Origin: CBDUBS01 sp965365445
GTDB taxonomy: Bacteria > Bacteroidota > Rhodothermia > Rhodothermales > DASSAV01
Assembly: GCA_965365445.1 (NCBI GenBank)
Contig: CBDUBS010000007.1
Span: forward strand, 1-42,156
DNA length: 42,156 nucleotides
Direction of reading: 5' to 3'
In this document: piece by piece, positions 42,117 to 42,156 of the stretch
Layout: every line of letters starts with the position of its first letter
How positions within the stretch are numbered: position 1 is the stretch's first letter
Program-made: the position numbers and the translations under genes
Notes under the pieces: model-generated
Seen by the model: the letters and a program-made list of their open reading frames with translations, nothing else
Told to the model about the DNA's origin: nothing
Databases searched by the model: none

Positions 42117-42151
42117 AAGGAGGCTCCCGTTATTGAAGCGGGAGCCTCCTT
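42117..42151 (-). terminator. Hairpin upstream of rfbA
   Basis: Perfect 13-bp stem AAGGAGGCTCCCG / CGGGAGCCTCCTT with a 9-nt loop. On the minus strand it is followed by ACGTTTAT, a weak T-tract; probably a terminator for an unseen gene upstream on that strand. Confidence 0.6.
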
Positions 42152-42156
42152 GCATG

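Overview
The window looks like chromosomal DNA from a moderately GC-rich member of the Bacteroidota/Rhodothermota/Balneolota group. The evidence is a TonB-dependent receptor with a carboxypeptidase-like N-terminal domain followed by a lipoprotein of the type usually paired with such receptors, a pair of FG-GAP/VCBS surface proteins, one with a type IX secretion (T9SS) C-terminal sorting domain, and weak or variable ribosome-binding sites. No rRNA, tRNA, CRISPR array, insertion sequence or phage gene was seen. The placement is an inference from gene content.

Layout. 1-4000: a minus-strand operon with a GntR/UTRA regulator, 2-oxoacid dehydrogenase E1 alpha and E1 beta, a class II ketose-bisphosphate aldolase, and the start of an E2 lipoyl protein that runs off the window. 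Two GTGCAC-centred palindromes lie in front of it. 4000-7000: an AI-2E-family permease and an asparagine-synthetase-like protein whose glutaminase half has lost its cysteine. 7000-10480 (plus strand): TonB-dependent receptor plus lipoprotein, preceded by a perfect 20-bp tandem repeat. 10485-14083 (minus): two paralogous FG-GAP proteins, only one with a T9SS tail. 14190-20700 (minus): GNAT acetyltransferase, a CxxC-containing methyltransferase, BON protein, endonuclease/exonuclease/phosphatase protein, single-domain response regulator, SET-domain protein, and an unusual methyltransferase/D-Ala-D-Ala-ligase-like ATP-grasp fusion.

20700-21312 has no convincing gene, but holds a 139-nt segment closed by a perfect 15-bp helix and ending in seven T's. 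It is a candidate small RNA or a small mobile element. It is followed by a SleB-like cell-wall hydrolase and a NarL-type response regulator. 23059-24314 (minus) is a set of four small genes, two encoding tiny membrane proteins, one of them only 53 aa. 24488-28159: an SDR oxidoreductase, secreted and cytosolic hypotheticals, and a ring-cleaving dioxygenase/carboxylesterase pair resembling MhqO/MhqD of quinone stress. 28266-31849 (minus): three membrane proteins (hexuronate-type MFS, dicarboxylate/glutamate symporter, DedA). 32362-37356: TatA, a secreted alpha/beta hydrolase, a PH-like membrane protein, TerC/Alx with a TTG start, and an outer-membrane protein. 37395-39329 is a chemoreceptor. 39353-42014 (minus): a small helical protein, a PmtA-like methyltransferase, and the dTDP-rhamnose genes rfbC and rfbA.

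Functionally the window mixes envelope and surface functions (T9SS cargo, TonB uptake, Tat export, wall hydrolase, rhamnose precursor) with small-molecule metabolism. The parts least explained by known systems are the methyltransferase/ATP-grasp fusion with its SET neighbour, the structured segment just upstream of it, and the aldolase embedded inside a 2-oxoacid dehydrogenase operon.
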